Source: Morganella morganii (GTDB taxonomy: Bacteria; Pseudomonadota; Gammaproteobacteria; Enterobacterales; Enterobacteriaceae). From it: a stretch of DNA of 64,000 bases. Below, one piece after another: positions 42,484-50,818 of this stretch (within the stretch, counting starts at the first letter, position 1; each line of letters starts with the position of its first letter). The translations under genes and the position numbers were made by a program. The DNA lies in assembly GCF_019243775.1 (NCBI RefSeq), contig NZ_CP069157.1:1116001-1180000 (forward strand). Direction: 5' to 3'. The notes under the pieces are model-generated. The model was not told the origin of the DNA. It did not search any database and worked only from the letters and a program-made list of their open reading frames with translations.

Positions 42484-43949
42484 TACTTACAATTCCTATC
42501 GAAATCTAAAACAAAAAAGTTACCATTTTTAGGCACTAAAATAGTATAGTATATGTTTTTACTGACTACATTAAATGAGCATTTTTCTTTATTTGAAATG
42601 TTCATTTCATCTTCACTAGGGTATAGTGCTGGAAGACTATATAAAGTTATTAATTGCCTATATCCCCAGCTCCACTCATTATGCATTGGTGTTTGAACTA
42701 ACTTAAATATTATTGGGTTTTCCTTTCCTGAGAAGTTCAACTCATTGGAGTTTGGCATTTTTCCAGAGATAACCATGTTTTTACCAACGAGGTCATTATC
42801 AACCAAGTCTCTTGATAAATTGGCAGAAATAATGTCAAGAATCCTCATCTGAGAGCCAAATGAATTGCAGTAAGTAGACATTAGCGTTAGGGAATATATA
42901 AATGGCATTAAAAATGCTATGAGCTTTATTTTTTGTGATATGAAATCAGATTTCATTAAAAAAACAGCTATGGCTAACATCGATGCGCCAAACCCAATAA
43001 ACACGCGTGGAGCATAACCAAAAGGGTCTGTTTTCCGCATAGCAAAAAATGAAAAACCCTGAATCATTATAATGAATACTGGCAATGATATAATAATTAC
43101 GGTGATTATTGGAGCATATGTTCTAATATTACTTTCTTTTATTAATTTAGCAACAAGTGTAAGTATTGATATAAACGAAAGCAATAATAGTAAAGAGTAC
43201 GCGACCATGAATCTATCACTGAAAACAACATTCATGTTATCTAAGAATATAGATAGCTTTTCTTTAAATGCGGAGAACCTATCAGGTGATGAGTATATTG
43301 TCTGTCTTACTGGGTAGTCTAAAATTTTACTACCTATTTTCCATGAAAATAATGCTAGGCAAACAGAGATTACTTGATGTGTAGTTACTTTATATAATGA
43401 AACCTTTTTTGTTTGAAACAGTGAGTTGCTAATGAATAGTGATATTGAAAGCGTTATGAATATCCCTAAACTTGGTTCATATAAAAACATCACTGCCGAT
43501 AATATGATGGCTGATAGCAGTAGAGATTTTATATTACATATTGATGTTAAATATATTGCGTACACACATAAAAATATACTTATAGACATAGATAAAGAAT
43601 CGAATTTATAAGATAGATTCTCTATATAAAACGGACTTGTCATAAGTAACGAACAAAATAGTACAGAAACTATGTTCCTCTTTATGGAAAATATTCTTGT
43701 CAAATAAACTGATGATAATGAAAAGAATAATAGAGATATAATCAATGGGTATGGAGATATGTTTATCACCAACCCACCGAATGTTAATGCTGAATATATG
43801 ATATTTGTTAAATATCGAGCATCATGATCCCATCCGTGCCCATCTATTGCCCTTCCAAGATCATCCAGATAATAAATATCTGATATAATCAATGGGAATG
43901 TATAAATAAAAAAAACAAGCAGACAAGAAAGATAGAAATTTTTTTTCAC
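42483..43949 (-). CDS. gtrC: O-antigen glucosyltransferase, GtrC/GtrII type (frame issue at the start)
   Basis: A polytopic inner-membrane enzyme (about 11 hydrophobic segments) with IYYLDDLGRAIDGHGWDHDA near the start, typical of serotype-converting Gtr proteins that add glucose to O antigen. The written frame starts at GTG (43949) without a good ribosome site. An ATG at 43983, one base after the gtrB stop and after GGAAG, gives MNILSYTDKELSEK and runs into the enzyme only if the A8 run (43939-43946) had seven A. That is probably the true start, giving phase-variable or misread DNA. Confidence 0.8.
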   Translation of the reverse strand: MKKNFYLSCLLVFFIYTFPLIISDIYYLDDLGRAIDGHGWDHDARYLTNIIYSALTFGGLVINISPYPLIISLLFFSLSSVYLTRIFSIKRNIVSVLFCSLLMTSPFYIENLSYKFDSLSMSISIFLCVYAIYLTSICNIKSLLLSAIILSAVMFLYEPSLGIFITLSISLFISNSLFQTKKVSLYKVTTHQVISVCLALFSWKIGSKILDYPVRQTIYSSPDRFSAFKEKLSIFLDNMNVVFSDRFMVAYSLLLLLSFISILTLVAKLIKESNIRTYAPIITVIIISLPVFIIMIQGFSFFAMRKTDPFGYAPRVFIGFGASMLAIAVFLMKSDFISQKIKLIAFLMPFIYSLTLMSTYCNSFGSQMRILDIISANLSRDLVDNDLVGKNMVISGKMPNSNELNFSGKENPIIFKLVQTPMHNEWSWGYRQLITLYSLPALYPSEDEMNISNKEKCSFNVVSKNIYYTILVPKNGNFFVLDFDRNCK

Positions 43950-43984
43950 TTAGTTCTTTATCTGTGTATGAAAGAATATTCATC

Positions 43985-44899
43985 TTACTTCCTTTTCAAC
44001 AAATATTTAGGACGCTTTTTACTTTCAGTATAAATTCGGCCAATATACTCACCAAGCACACCTATCCCGATTAACTGGATACCACCCAGGAACAAAATAG
44101 ACACAAGCAGTGACGGATATCCTGGCACTGGGTTGCCCCATATGAGCTTATCGATGATCATCCATCCACCGTACACAAATGACAGCGCGGCAACAAACAG
44201 GCCGATGTATGTCCACATGCGGAGCGGGAAAGTGGAGAAGCTGGTGATGCCTTCAAGTGCGAGATTCCACAGCTTCCAGCCATTAAATTTCGATTCACCT
44301 GCTGAGCGTTCGGCGCGGGTGTATTCCACAATATCAACGTTACCGCCGACCCATGACAGAACACCTTTCATGAACAGGTTACGCTCTGGCAGCAGCTTGA
44401 TGTTTTCTACTGTCTCACGCGACATCAGCCGGAAATCACCAACGTTTTCTTCGATTTTCGGGGTACTGATTTTATTGTGAAGCTTATAGAACCACTCAGC
44501 TGTTTTTCGTTTTAACCATCCATCGGTTGAGCGGTCTGTGCGTTTTGCCAGAACAACGTCAGCACCTTCCTGCCATTTCTCAATGAGAACAGGGATGACA
44601 TCGATAGGGTCTTGCAGGTCAACATCTATGGGGATAACAGCATCGCCCGTAGCGTGGTCGAGGCCAGCAAACAGAGCGGGTTCTTTGCCAAAGTTACGCG
44701 TGAAGCTCAGTGGCTTAACCAGGTTGTCTGCAATAGCCAGTGCATTGATGATACCTTCTGTTGAATCCTTGCTACCGTCATTGATGAAGATGATTTCGAC
44801 TTCATGCTTTTTTAGTTCTTCATTTTCACGGACAGTTTTGTAGAAGATAGGTATTGCTTCTTCTTCATTAAATACCGGGACGACTAATGATATTTTCAT
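43985..44899 (-). CDS. gtrB: Bactoprenol glucosyltransferase GtrB
   Basis: A 304-residue GT2 enzyme that loads glucose onto undecaprenyl phosphate. It has [19 protein letters not shown] at the start, INDGSKDST, the [10 protein letters not shown] metal-binding Asp motif and two C-terminal membrane helices. It overlaps gtrA and lies one base from the likely gtrC start, the standard gtrABC order. Confidence 0.95.
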   Translation of the reverse strand: MKISLVVPVFNEEEAIPIFYKTVRENEELKKHEVEIIFINDGSKDSTEGIINALAIADNLVKPLSFTRNFGKEPALFAGLDHATGDAVIPIDVDLQDPIDVIPVLIEKWQEGADVVLAKRTDRSTDGWLKRKTAEWFYKLHNKISTPKIEENVGDFRLMSRETVENIKLLPERNLFMKGVLSWVGGNVDIVEYTRAERSAGESKFNGWKLWNLALEGITSFSTFPLRMWTYIGLFVAALSFVYGGWMIIDKLIWGNPVPGYPSLLVSILFLGGIQLIGIGVLGEYIGRIYTESKKRPKYLLKRK

Positions 44900-45261
44900 T
44901 ATTCCATGCCTTTAAAAACAAATAATTTTGAGTAAAGAAATCCGAGCACCAGGCTGATGGCTGAAAACGCCACCAAGGTGATAATAGGTGCGGCATTGAC
45001 TTTATCCGCGATGAAGCCGGTCAGGTAACTAAGCACACCCATGAACCCCACAAAGGCTACATAGCGGCCACCAGTAGCCTTTTTCTTGAAAGTGAACTTT
45101 GCGTTGGCAAAAAACGAGAAGGTGACAGCGACAATGAACGCGATCAGGTTAGCTGTCGCCTGTGTTGTGCTGGCTAAGTAGACCAGTGCAGCAAAGACAA
45201 CCCAGTGAAGCAGGGTGTTGATAACGCCGACTGAAAAGTATCTGGCAAACAGTTGAATCAT
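44899..45261 (-). CDS. gtrA: Bactoprenol-linked glucose flippase GtrA
   Basis: A 120-residue protein with four transmembrane helices; [20 protein letters not shown] and [19 protein letters not shown] match GtrA. It flips undecaprenyl-phosphate glucose to the periplasm for gtrC. The start at MIQLFARY (45261) follows the family, although the ribosome site is weak. Of the GATC/OxyR switch known from Salmonella gtr, I see only a single GATC upstream. Confidence 0.92.
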   Translation of the reverse strand: MIQLFARYFSVGVINTLLHWVVFAALVYLASTTQATANLIAFIVAVTFSFFANAKFTFKKKATGGRYVAFVGFMGVLSYLTGFIADKVNAAPIITLVAFSAISLVLGFLYSKLFVFKGME

Positions 45262-45338
45262 CACATTTGATCTATAACGAAAATTGATGCGTGAGTTTAC
45301 CATTCCTGTAAAGATAGGTCAGCATGAACGTGGAATAA

Positions 45339-45563
45339 TCACTCCTTCTCATACTCGAACCCACGCGGAAGCCTTTTCCCGATCTCCCTGTAGTGCTCCA
45401 GCCTCTCTCTGAAGTACGGGCGTAAATGCTCGGGCTGCTGGTTTTCTGTTTCGTACAGATCATACGGCAGTCCAACCCTTTCTTTGTACGCGATACCGGA
45501 TGCGGCTAAATCGGCATTAATTTTGTCTTTTTCGTCTTGGGGCAGGTTGGCTATGTTGTGCAT
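45339..45563 (-). CDS. DNA polymerase III theta subunit homologue (Hot/HolE type)
   Basis: A 74-residue protein. Its body INADLAASGIAYKERVGLPY and the following QPEHLRPYFRERLEHYR match HolE and phage P1 Hot closely. Theta stabilises the epsilon proofreading subunit of the host replicase. The start at MHNIANLPQ (45563) aligns with the HolE start, though no clear ribosome site is seen. It sits between gtrA and attR as a lone accessory gene. Confidence 0.85.
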   Translation of the reverse strand: MHNIANLPQDEKDKINADLAASGIAYKERVGLPYDLYETENQQPEHLRPYFRERLEHYREIGKRLPRGFEYEKE

Positions 45564-45740
45564 GTTGGTTTCGGAGTGGTGGGTGATGATGGGAGTATAG
45601 CAGGGGAAGGGATATTGGGACGAGTTTGGGACGCGGAACATTTTGCATGCTTGCGTATCAGCAGGTAACTTTATGCATCTTGGTACGTGAGAGCGAGAAA
45701 AGATGCGGTGTAACGTGTTGTATTTTAATAAATCTTCGGT

Positions 45741-45811
45741 TTCGTAATGAAAAGGTCACCAGTTCGAATCCGGTATCCGGCACCATTACTTATCAAAGAG
45801 TTAGCGATTAT
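45741..45811 (+). repeat. attR: attR core, 71-bp direct repeat
   Basis: An exact copy of 1488-1558: the original 3' half of tRNA-Thr displaced by integration. Upstream sequence is phage, downstream is chromosome. Confidence 0.97.
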
Positions 45812-45817
45812 ACCCGA

Positions 45818-45845
45818 AGCCCCGCTGAAACAGCGGGGCTTTCTG
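45818..45845 (+). terminator. Original terminator of tRNA-Thr, now beyond attR
   Basis: Stem AGCCCCGCTG/CAGCGGGGCT with loop AAA, then TTCT. In the uninterrupted chromosome it would lie some 30 bases after the tRNA. Confidence 0.85.
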
Positions 45846-45848
45846 ATA

Positions 45849-47003
45849 TCAGGGCCGGATAACCGTCAGCGGGACAGACTGTGCAACCAGCCGGTGTCCT
45901 TTATTATTAAGATGAAGGTGATCCCCTGAATCATAGTCCGTACTGAGCTGCTGAGGACTGACCGGGTCGCGTACCAGCCGGTCGCTGTCAATAACAGCAT
46001 CAAACTCGCCGCTTGTGCGCATCCAGTGGTTTATATCCTGCCGTACAGCCTCTTTTTCCGGTGAATAAAAACCGGTCATACCATACTCACCGGTTCCGCG
46101 TAGTGGTACCAGGGTGACGACGGTCATACGGATATTTTTTCCCCGCGCCATGGTCAGCAATTGCCGGAATCCCGTAATCACATCCGCTGCCGAAGGCACA
46201 GAACCCGCCGGGTCCAAATCGGTTCCCGCCAGGCCGATATCATTTAATCCGACCTGCACGATACAGGCGGTAACACCGGGTTGCATCAGCACATCACGCT
46301 CAAACCGCGATAATGTACTGATGCCGATGCCGTCTTTCAGCAGGCGCGAACCTGATTGTCCGGCATTCACCACGGCAATGTTTTCGTCAATAAAACGTTC
46401 TGCCAGATAATCAGTCCAGCGGCCATAGGTGTCCATGTCCACGCCGTTGCCGTCAACCATTGAATCGCCGATCACCACGAGTGTGCGGGCTTCTGATTCC
46501 GGCTGAATCAGCACGCTTTCAAGTAAAAGACGGGAACTGACAGCCTCGCCGTTTCCGGCCTCTTCCTGTCGCGTCCGGTTACCCGGTTCCAGTAAAGAGA
46601 AACGACGGGCATCCCAGTGGAAGGTATTAAGTGGTACCGGCTCCGGCAGGAAGGTCCTCAGCGTGAGCTCCGATAATGACGGAACATGCAGTGCAATTTC
46701 ATCACTGCACAGGATATCACCGGCAGGGATCACCGCACCCTGCTGTCCGCCAAAGGTGACCGGTATTGCACGGTACTGGCCGGGAACGGAGAGATAACTT
46801 TCACCTGTCACCAGTGGCTGTGTGCCGTAGCGGTTGGAAAACACCAGCTGCAGTTTCTGCCCGCCTGTGCTGATACGCAATGACTGCCGGAGTGTCTGAT
46901 TGCCGGTGATGGCCGGCATATCCGGCGGAAACGGAAATGCTTCACCGGATGCGGGCTGGGAGGCGGAAAGCCATGTGCAGATCGGGCGGACGGAAGAGGA
47001 CAT
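45849..47003 (-). CDS. SGNH/GDSL-family hydrolase
   Basis: A 384-residue protein. The catalytic domain (from about residue 165) has block I VVIGDSMVDGNG with the Ser, block II around NAGQSGSRLL, block III VGLNDIG with the Asn, and block V SGDHLHLNNKGH with Asp and His. The first 160 residues form a beta-rich domain, as in some acetyl-xylan-type esterases. No signal peptide is visible. Substrate unknown. Confidence 0.85.
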   Translation of the reverse strand: MSSSVRPICTWLSASQPASGEAFPFPPDMPAITGNQTLRQSLRISTGGQKLQLVFSNRYGTQPLVTGESYLSVPGQYRAIPVTFGGQQGAVIPAGDILCSDEIALHVPSLSELTLRTFLPEPVPLNTFHWDARRFSLLEPGNRTRQEEAGNGEAVSSRLLLESVLIQPESEARTLVVIGDSMVDGNGVDMDTYGRWTDYLAERFIDENIAVVNAGQSGSRLLKDGIGISTLSRFERDVLMQPGVTACIVQVGLNDIGLAGTDLDPAGSVPSAADVITGFRQLLTMARGKNIRMTVVTLVPLRGTGEYGMTGFYSPEKEAVRQDINHWMRTSGEFDAVIDSDRLVRDPVSPQQLSTDYDSGDHLHLNNKGHRLVAQSVPLTVIRP

Positions 47004-47032
47004 CAGAGATTCTCCTGCAGACAGAAACAGAT

Positions 47033-47644
47033 TCAGTGTGTGGCCGGTGAGGCGGTCATGAGATCAAACATGTGCATGGCAATCTCTGTCATGGCCAGCA
47101 GGCGGTCACGGCTGACACCATCCCGAGCCTGGACAGAAATTCCGTGCAGCAGTGTTGCCACATAGTCCCCGAGTGCCTGTGTATCCGTATGTTCCGGTAA
47201 ATCACCGGACTCAGCCCCCCGGCGCAGACGCTGTATGATCCCGCTTGTCCGTTCCCGGCGGTGGTCTGCCAGCCAGTGCATAATGGCTTCATTATCAGCA
47301 GAATAATTGGTCAGTGACAGCACCACCATACAGCCGTGCGGCCGGTCATCCCGGGTGTAGGTATCAACGGCACCGGTAAGCAGCTTTTTGATAGCACTGC
47401 GGGTATCCGGCTCTTTCAGCGCCGCATCCGCAAATGCACCTTCTTCCGCCAGATAAAGGGCTATCGCCTCCCGGAACAGATTTTCTTTCGACCCGAAGGC
47501 CGCATAGATCCGGGCGGATGCAATACCCAGCGCCGCAACCAGATCAGACATGGATGTTCCTTCATAACCGCGCTGCCAGAACACCTGTTCAGCCTTGCGT
47601 AATGCAACTTCGCGATCAAATTCCCGTGGTCTGCCGGCCATCAT
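47033..47644 (-). CDS. TetR-family regulator
   Basis: A 203-residue repressor with an N-terminal TetR domain (EFDREVALRKAEQVFWQRGY, TSMSDLVAALGIASARIYAA, FGSKENLF). The start ATGATGGCC at 47644 follows GGAGAAAAT; the longer frame to 47701 has none. It is divergent from an alpha/beta hydrolase gene across a palindrome and probably controls both. Confidence 0.88.
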   Translation of the reverse strand: MMAGRPREFDREVALRKAEQVFWQRGYEGTSMSDLVAALGIASARIYAAFGSKENLFREAIALYLAEEGAFADAALKEPDTRSAIKKLLTGAVDTYTRDDRPHGCMVVLSLTNYSADNEAIMHWLADHRRERTSGIIQRLRRGAESGDLPEHTDTQALGDYVATLLHGISVQARDGVSRDRLLAMTEIAMHMFDLMTASPATH

Positions 47645-47754
47645 ATTTTCTCCGTATAGTTTATCTGAGGCAAATGCTACCAGTTCTTTATCGTTTAACA
47701 AAGAATTATTTTTTAGTGATTGACAAAGATTTGGATATCTCGTTAACCTATTAA

Positions 47755-47768
47755 TTGTCGATCGACAA
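47755..47768. promoter_or_regulatory. Candidate TetR-type operator
   Basis: TTGTCGATCGACAA is a perfect 14-bp palindrome between the two divergent genes. A TTGACA-like -35 box lies upstream at 47720-47725, so binding would cover the hydrolase transcription start. Confidence 0.55.
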
Positions 47769-47851
47769 ATAATTGAATTTCGTTGCAGGCAACATCCGTT
47801 TTGACGGGCTGCTGCGGAGACTTTTTAACTTATGACTTATACGGAACAGGT

Positions 47852-48808
47852 ATGAATACATTATTCGGTAAGGTATTACTGGCAGCGGTAATGACTTTCG
47901 CAATCCACAATAATGTGCTTGCGGAGAATACACCGAAACCGCCGGTAACAGCACAGGTGAATGAGGCGGATTTTCAGCATCACTATACGGATGTGGCGGG
48001 GCAGCGGATACATTATGTGACGGCGGGAAAAGGCGAACCGGTGTTGCTGATCCCCGGCTGGCCGCAGACCTGGTACACATGGCGTTATGTGATGACAGGG
48101 CTGGCAGCACAGGGATATATGGCGATAGCGGTGGATCCGCCGGGAACCGGTTTTTCTGCCCGGCCGGACAGTGGCTATGATACCGGTGCGGTGGCCACAA
48201 CGTTACATACCATGATGAATCAGCTGGGTTATAAAACCTATTCGGTAGTTGGTCATGATATCGGGATGTGGGTCGGTTATGCGCTGGCCGGTGACTATCC
48301 GGCAGATATTAAAAAAATCGTCCTGACCGAGGCTGTTATTCCGGGTCTGGCACCGGCTCCGGGTATTTTTGTTGATCCGGAGGAGAATATTTTCCTCTGG
48401 CACTTTATGTTTAATCAGGTTCAGGATTTACCGGAAACGCTGGCCGCCGGTAAAGAGCGGGAGTATCTGAATTTTATTTTTGACCACTGGGCATACTGCC
48501 GTGACCGCGTTGCCGCACAGACGTATATCGATGCCTATTCTTCTCCGGGCGGACTGCGTGCCGGGTTTGCCTATTACCGGGCTATTCCGCAGACCATCGC
48601 GCAGAATAAGCGGCGGGCAGAGAAAAAACTGACTATGCCGGTTCTGGCCATCGGTGCTGATCACGCGACCCGTGATGCCCCGCAGCTGACAATGCAGGGA
48701 AGAGCGGTGAATTTGCAGGGCGCGATACTCAGTGAATGCGGTCATTTTGTGACGGAAGAGTGTCCTGAACAACTGATGGATGTAGTACTGCCGTTTTTAC
48801 GCCAATAA
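47852..48808 (+). CDS. Secreted alpha/beta hydrolase (epoxide hydrolase / haloalkane dehalogenase-like)
   Basis: A 318-residue protein with a signal peptide (LLAAVMTFAIHNNVLAE) and an alpha/beta fold: oxyanion HGxP-like PGWPQTWYTW, nucleophile elbow VGHDIGMW with Asp, and a C-terminal His in SECGHFVTEECPEQL. Asp as nucleophile fits epoxide hydrolases and dehalogenases. The start (47852) follows the signal peptide. It is regulated with the divergent TetR gene. Confidence 0.85.
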   Translation: MNTLFGKVLLAAVMTFAIHNNVLAENTPKPPVTAQVNEADFQHHYTDVAGQRIHYVTAGKGEPVLLIPGWPQTWYTWRYVMTGLAAQGYMAIAVDPPGTGFSARPDSGYDTGAVATTLHTMMNQLGYKTYSVVGHDIGMWVGYALAGDYPADIKKIVLTEAVIPGLAPAPGIFVDPEENIFLWHFMFNQVQDLPETLAAGKEREYLNFIFDHWAYCRDRVAAQTYIDAYSSPGGLRAGFAYYRAIPQTIAQNKRRAEKKLTMPVLAIGADHATRDAPQLTMQGRAVNLQGAILSECGHFVTEECPEQLMDVVLPFLRQ

Positions 48809-48829
48809 AAACACCGGGATCTGATACGG

Positions 48830-48852
48830 GCCTCCTTTACGGAGGCTTTATT
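48830..48852 (+). terminator. Terminator after the alpha/beta hydrolase
   Basis: Stem GCCTCC/GGAGGC with a five-base loop, followed by TTTATTTTTT. Confidence 0.75.
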
Positions 48853-48970
48853 TTTTGCTGGTACTTTTATTCAGGATTGATATTGTTTGTTGCCGGAAAA
48901 CAGCCGGATTAAATGATAAGTCAAATATGGCGGGATAACGTCATCATTAAATCAGCGGATATACTGAACA

Positions 48971-49579
48971 ATGAAAAAAATAACGATAATTTCTGCATTG
49001 GTTGCAGCGTCACTATTACTGGGTGCCTGTGATAAAACAAAAGCAGCGGATAACGGACAAGGTGAGCGTTATGCAGCTCCTTTCGGTCTGACCTGGGGAA
49101 TGACGGAAGAGGCGTTGGTACCACGGCTCGGTAGTCAGTCTGAAACGGATAACAGTGAATATGTCTGCCCGCTGACTAAAGTGACGTCTAAAACATTTTC
49201 CGGCGGATTAAATGAAGCGGGGGAGTACGAATTCCGCTTCTTACCACAGTACGGACAGCCGGATTTCAGCGGGCTGGTCGGTATTGGTTATTTTTATTCC
49301 ACAGATGATGAAGCGGCATATCAGACACTGCTGAAAGAATTACAGCACAATCTTGAAGCGGAATATGGGAAACCCTCAATACTGGAAAGCAAAAAAGCAG
49401 ACGAAGAACATTTTATTTATAAATCCGAAGAAAATGAAATCAGTTTATTTGTCATGATGCGTAACGCCCGTTTTTATATTTCACTGGATTACAGTTATTT
49501 TCCCAAAGAACATCAGGTCTCCCTGAAAAATAATATACAAAAAATAAAAGAGACCTGCATTAAGCAGCGGGGGGAGTAA
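48971..49579 (+). CDS. Lipoprotein of unknown function, 202 aa
   Basis: Signal peptide MKKITIISALVAASLLLGAC with lipobox LGAC, then a mature periplasmic or outer-membrane domain (PFGLTWGMTEEALVPRLGS). The A7 run at the fourth codon is in frame. No family recognised. It stands alone between two terminators. Confidence 0.75.
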   Translation: MKKITIISALVAASLLLGACDKTKAADNGQGERYAAPFGLTWGMTEEALVPRLGSQSETDNSEYVCPLTKVTSKTFSGGLNEAGEYEFRFLPQYGQPDFSGLVGIGYFYSTDDEAAYQTLLKELQHNLEAEYGKPSILESKKADEEHFIYKSEENEISLFVMMRNARFYISLDYSYFPKEHQVSLKNNIQKIKETCIKQRGE

Positions 49580-49596
49580 GATATCAATAAGTACAG

Positions 49597-49622
49597 AAAA
49601 CCACCGCTCATCCGGTGGTTTT
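49597..49622 (+). terminator. Terminator after the lipoprotein gene
   Basis: Stem AAACCACCG/CGGTGGTTT with a five-base loop and a following TT. The next 240 bases before the membrane protein gene hold no gene I can support. Confidence 0.7.
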
Positions 49623-49862
49623 CTGTTTGCGGAATAAAACAGATTAGTGACAGTTTTCTCAGAATAGCGTGTTCCGGTGGCATATATTGGTCATCAGGGA
49701 AAATAGTTACCGGGATGGAATGCCGGATGAATAAACGAATTTTCAGAGAATTGTTTCAACCGGACAGATCTTCTGTTCTCACGGGCTGATCCTATTTTAT
49801 TGCCAATATCTGACTAAAAAATAATTGTCTGCCTGAATGGTCCCCCTGTACCGGAGAGATGA

Positions 49863-50669
49863 ATGTCCGTTTATTTTGTGATTTCTGTACTGATTATTTT
49901 TCTGATTATCCTGCTGATTATATTAATTATTACCAACAAAATTGTGATCAGCCGGAAGAAAATAGTTTATCTGTCACTGATTGCGCTGTTTTTTGTATTT
50001 TTTATTAAAAGTGCGGTGGTGGAAAAAAATGAACAGATAAAAACTCAGGTTCTTGAGATGGTACCGACACTAAAAGCCATCAATCAGGTTGATCCCGTTA
50101 TGTCCGGGGCCTTTTTTGCCGATTTCAGAAATGCGGGTAAGGGTTCGAAAAAACGGGAAGAGTACTATATGCGCCTGCAGCAGTGGGCCACCGAAAATAT
50201 TAAAAAACTGCTTTATCTCGCGGGGGATGACGCGGTGATTAATTACGGGAAAATGCGGCTGGAATTTTTGCAGAAAGCACTGGCGCAGGATACCTCCGGT
50301 GACTTCTGCTTTCGTGTACTGCATCCGGAAGTATCAGGCCCGCCGGATATGAAAAAGGCTTCCGCCGGGTACCGTGACTTTATTATCGGTAACAGAGCGT
50401 TACTGGATCTGGTGAATTCAGCCGGTGAAGGGGCTCCGGTTGCACATTATTCTGCGGATGAAATTCAGTCATTATTTTCGGCACAAATACAGGGGTCGGT
50501 GGATAAATACGGCGATAGTTTCCTGACGGATGATCCGTATGTACTGGCGGAAGACAAGCTGCAAACCTGTCAGATGGAAATTGATTTAATGGTGGATGTG
50601 CTGAGAGCACCGCCCCGTGAATCCGCAGAACTGATCCGCTATGTGTTTGCGGATGACTGGCCGGAATAA
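49863..50669 (+). CDS. Membrane-anchored protein of unknown function, 268 aa
   Basis: Two N-terminal transmembrane helices (residues 4-25 and 35-50), then a soluble domain of about 215 residues with EEYYMRLQQWATENIKKLLY, YGKMRLEFLQKALAQ and a single CFRVLHP. GGAGAGATGA-like sequence precedes the start. I do not recognise the family; the topology suggests a periplasmic soluble domain. Confidence 0.7.
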   Translation: MSVYFVISVLIIFLIILLIILIITNKIVISRKKIVYLSLIALFFVFFIKSAVVEKNEQIKTQVLEMVPTLKAINQVDPVMSGAFFADFRNAGKGSKKREEYYMRLQQWATENIKKLLYLAGDDAVINYGKMRLEFLQKALAQDTSGDFCFRVLHPEVSGPPDMKKASAGYRDFIIGNRALLDLVNSAGEGAPVAHYSADEIQSLFSAQIQGSVDKYGDSFLTDDPYVLAEDKLQTCQMEIDLMVDVLRAPPRESAELIRYVFADDWPE

Positions 50670-50745
50670 ATAAAGCCGGGCTTAATACAGATTAAGCCCG
50701 TATCGGGTATTATTACTGAATACCAGACAGCTTACGGAGGACGGA

Positions 50746-50787
50746 ATGTTACCCATTGAGACAACCAGACTGCCTTCTGATTATTAA
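50746..50787 (+). CDS. Leader peptide of catA, 13 aa
   Basis: MLPIETTRLPSDY with a strong GGAGG five bases before its ATG. It ends inside the first arm of the hairpin that covers the catA ribosome site. A ribosome paused within it would cover that arm and free the catA start. This is the layout of drug-inducible attenuation. Confidence 0.55.
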   Translation: MLPIETTRLPSDY

Positions 50788-50811
50788 TATTTTTCACTAT
50801 TAATCAGAAGG
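50773..50811 (+). promoter_or_regulatory. Translation attenuator hairpin before catA
   Basis: CCTTCTGATTA (50773-50783) pairs fully with TAATCAGAAGG (50801-50811). The second arm contains AGAAGG, the ribosome site of catA, eight bases from its ATG at 50819. Confidence 0.6.
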
Positions 50812-50818
50812 AATAACC

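Larger units (their letters stand above)
1488..45811. mobile_element. Lambda-like siphovirus prophage in tRNA-Thr(CGT)
   Basis: Bounded by the 71-bp att repeats, with the integrase next to attL. Modules run in lambdoid order: integration, recombination, immunity, replication, nin, late regulation, lysis, packaging, head, tail, tailspike and O-antigen conversion. A tape measure gene and a TipJ-type tip protein indicate a siphovirus. The dam gene is dead by nonsense mutation and the tape measure frame is broken as written, so the phage may be defective unless the frame is restored. Confidence 0.96.

Noticed and set aside
45262-45338. Dam/OxyR phase-variation switch upstream of gtrA
   Set aside because: Only one GATC is present and no OxyR-like spaced half-sites are seen.
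50674-50700. Inverted repeat after the membrane protein gene as a terminator
   Set aside because: The arms pair well but are followed by GTATCGGG rather than a T run, so termination cannot be claimed.
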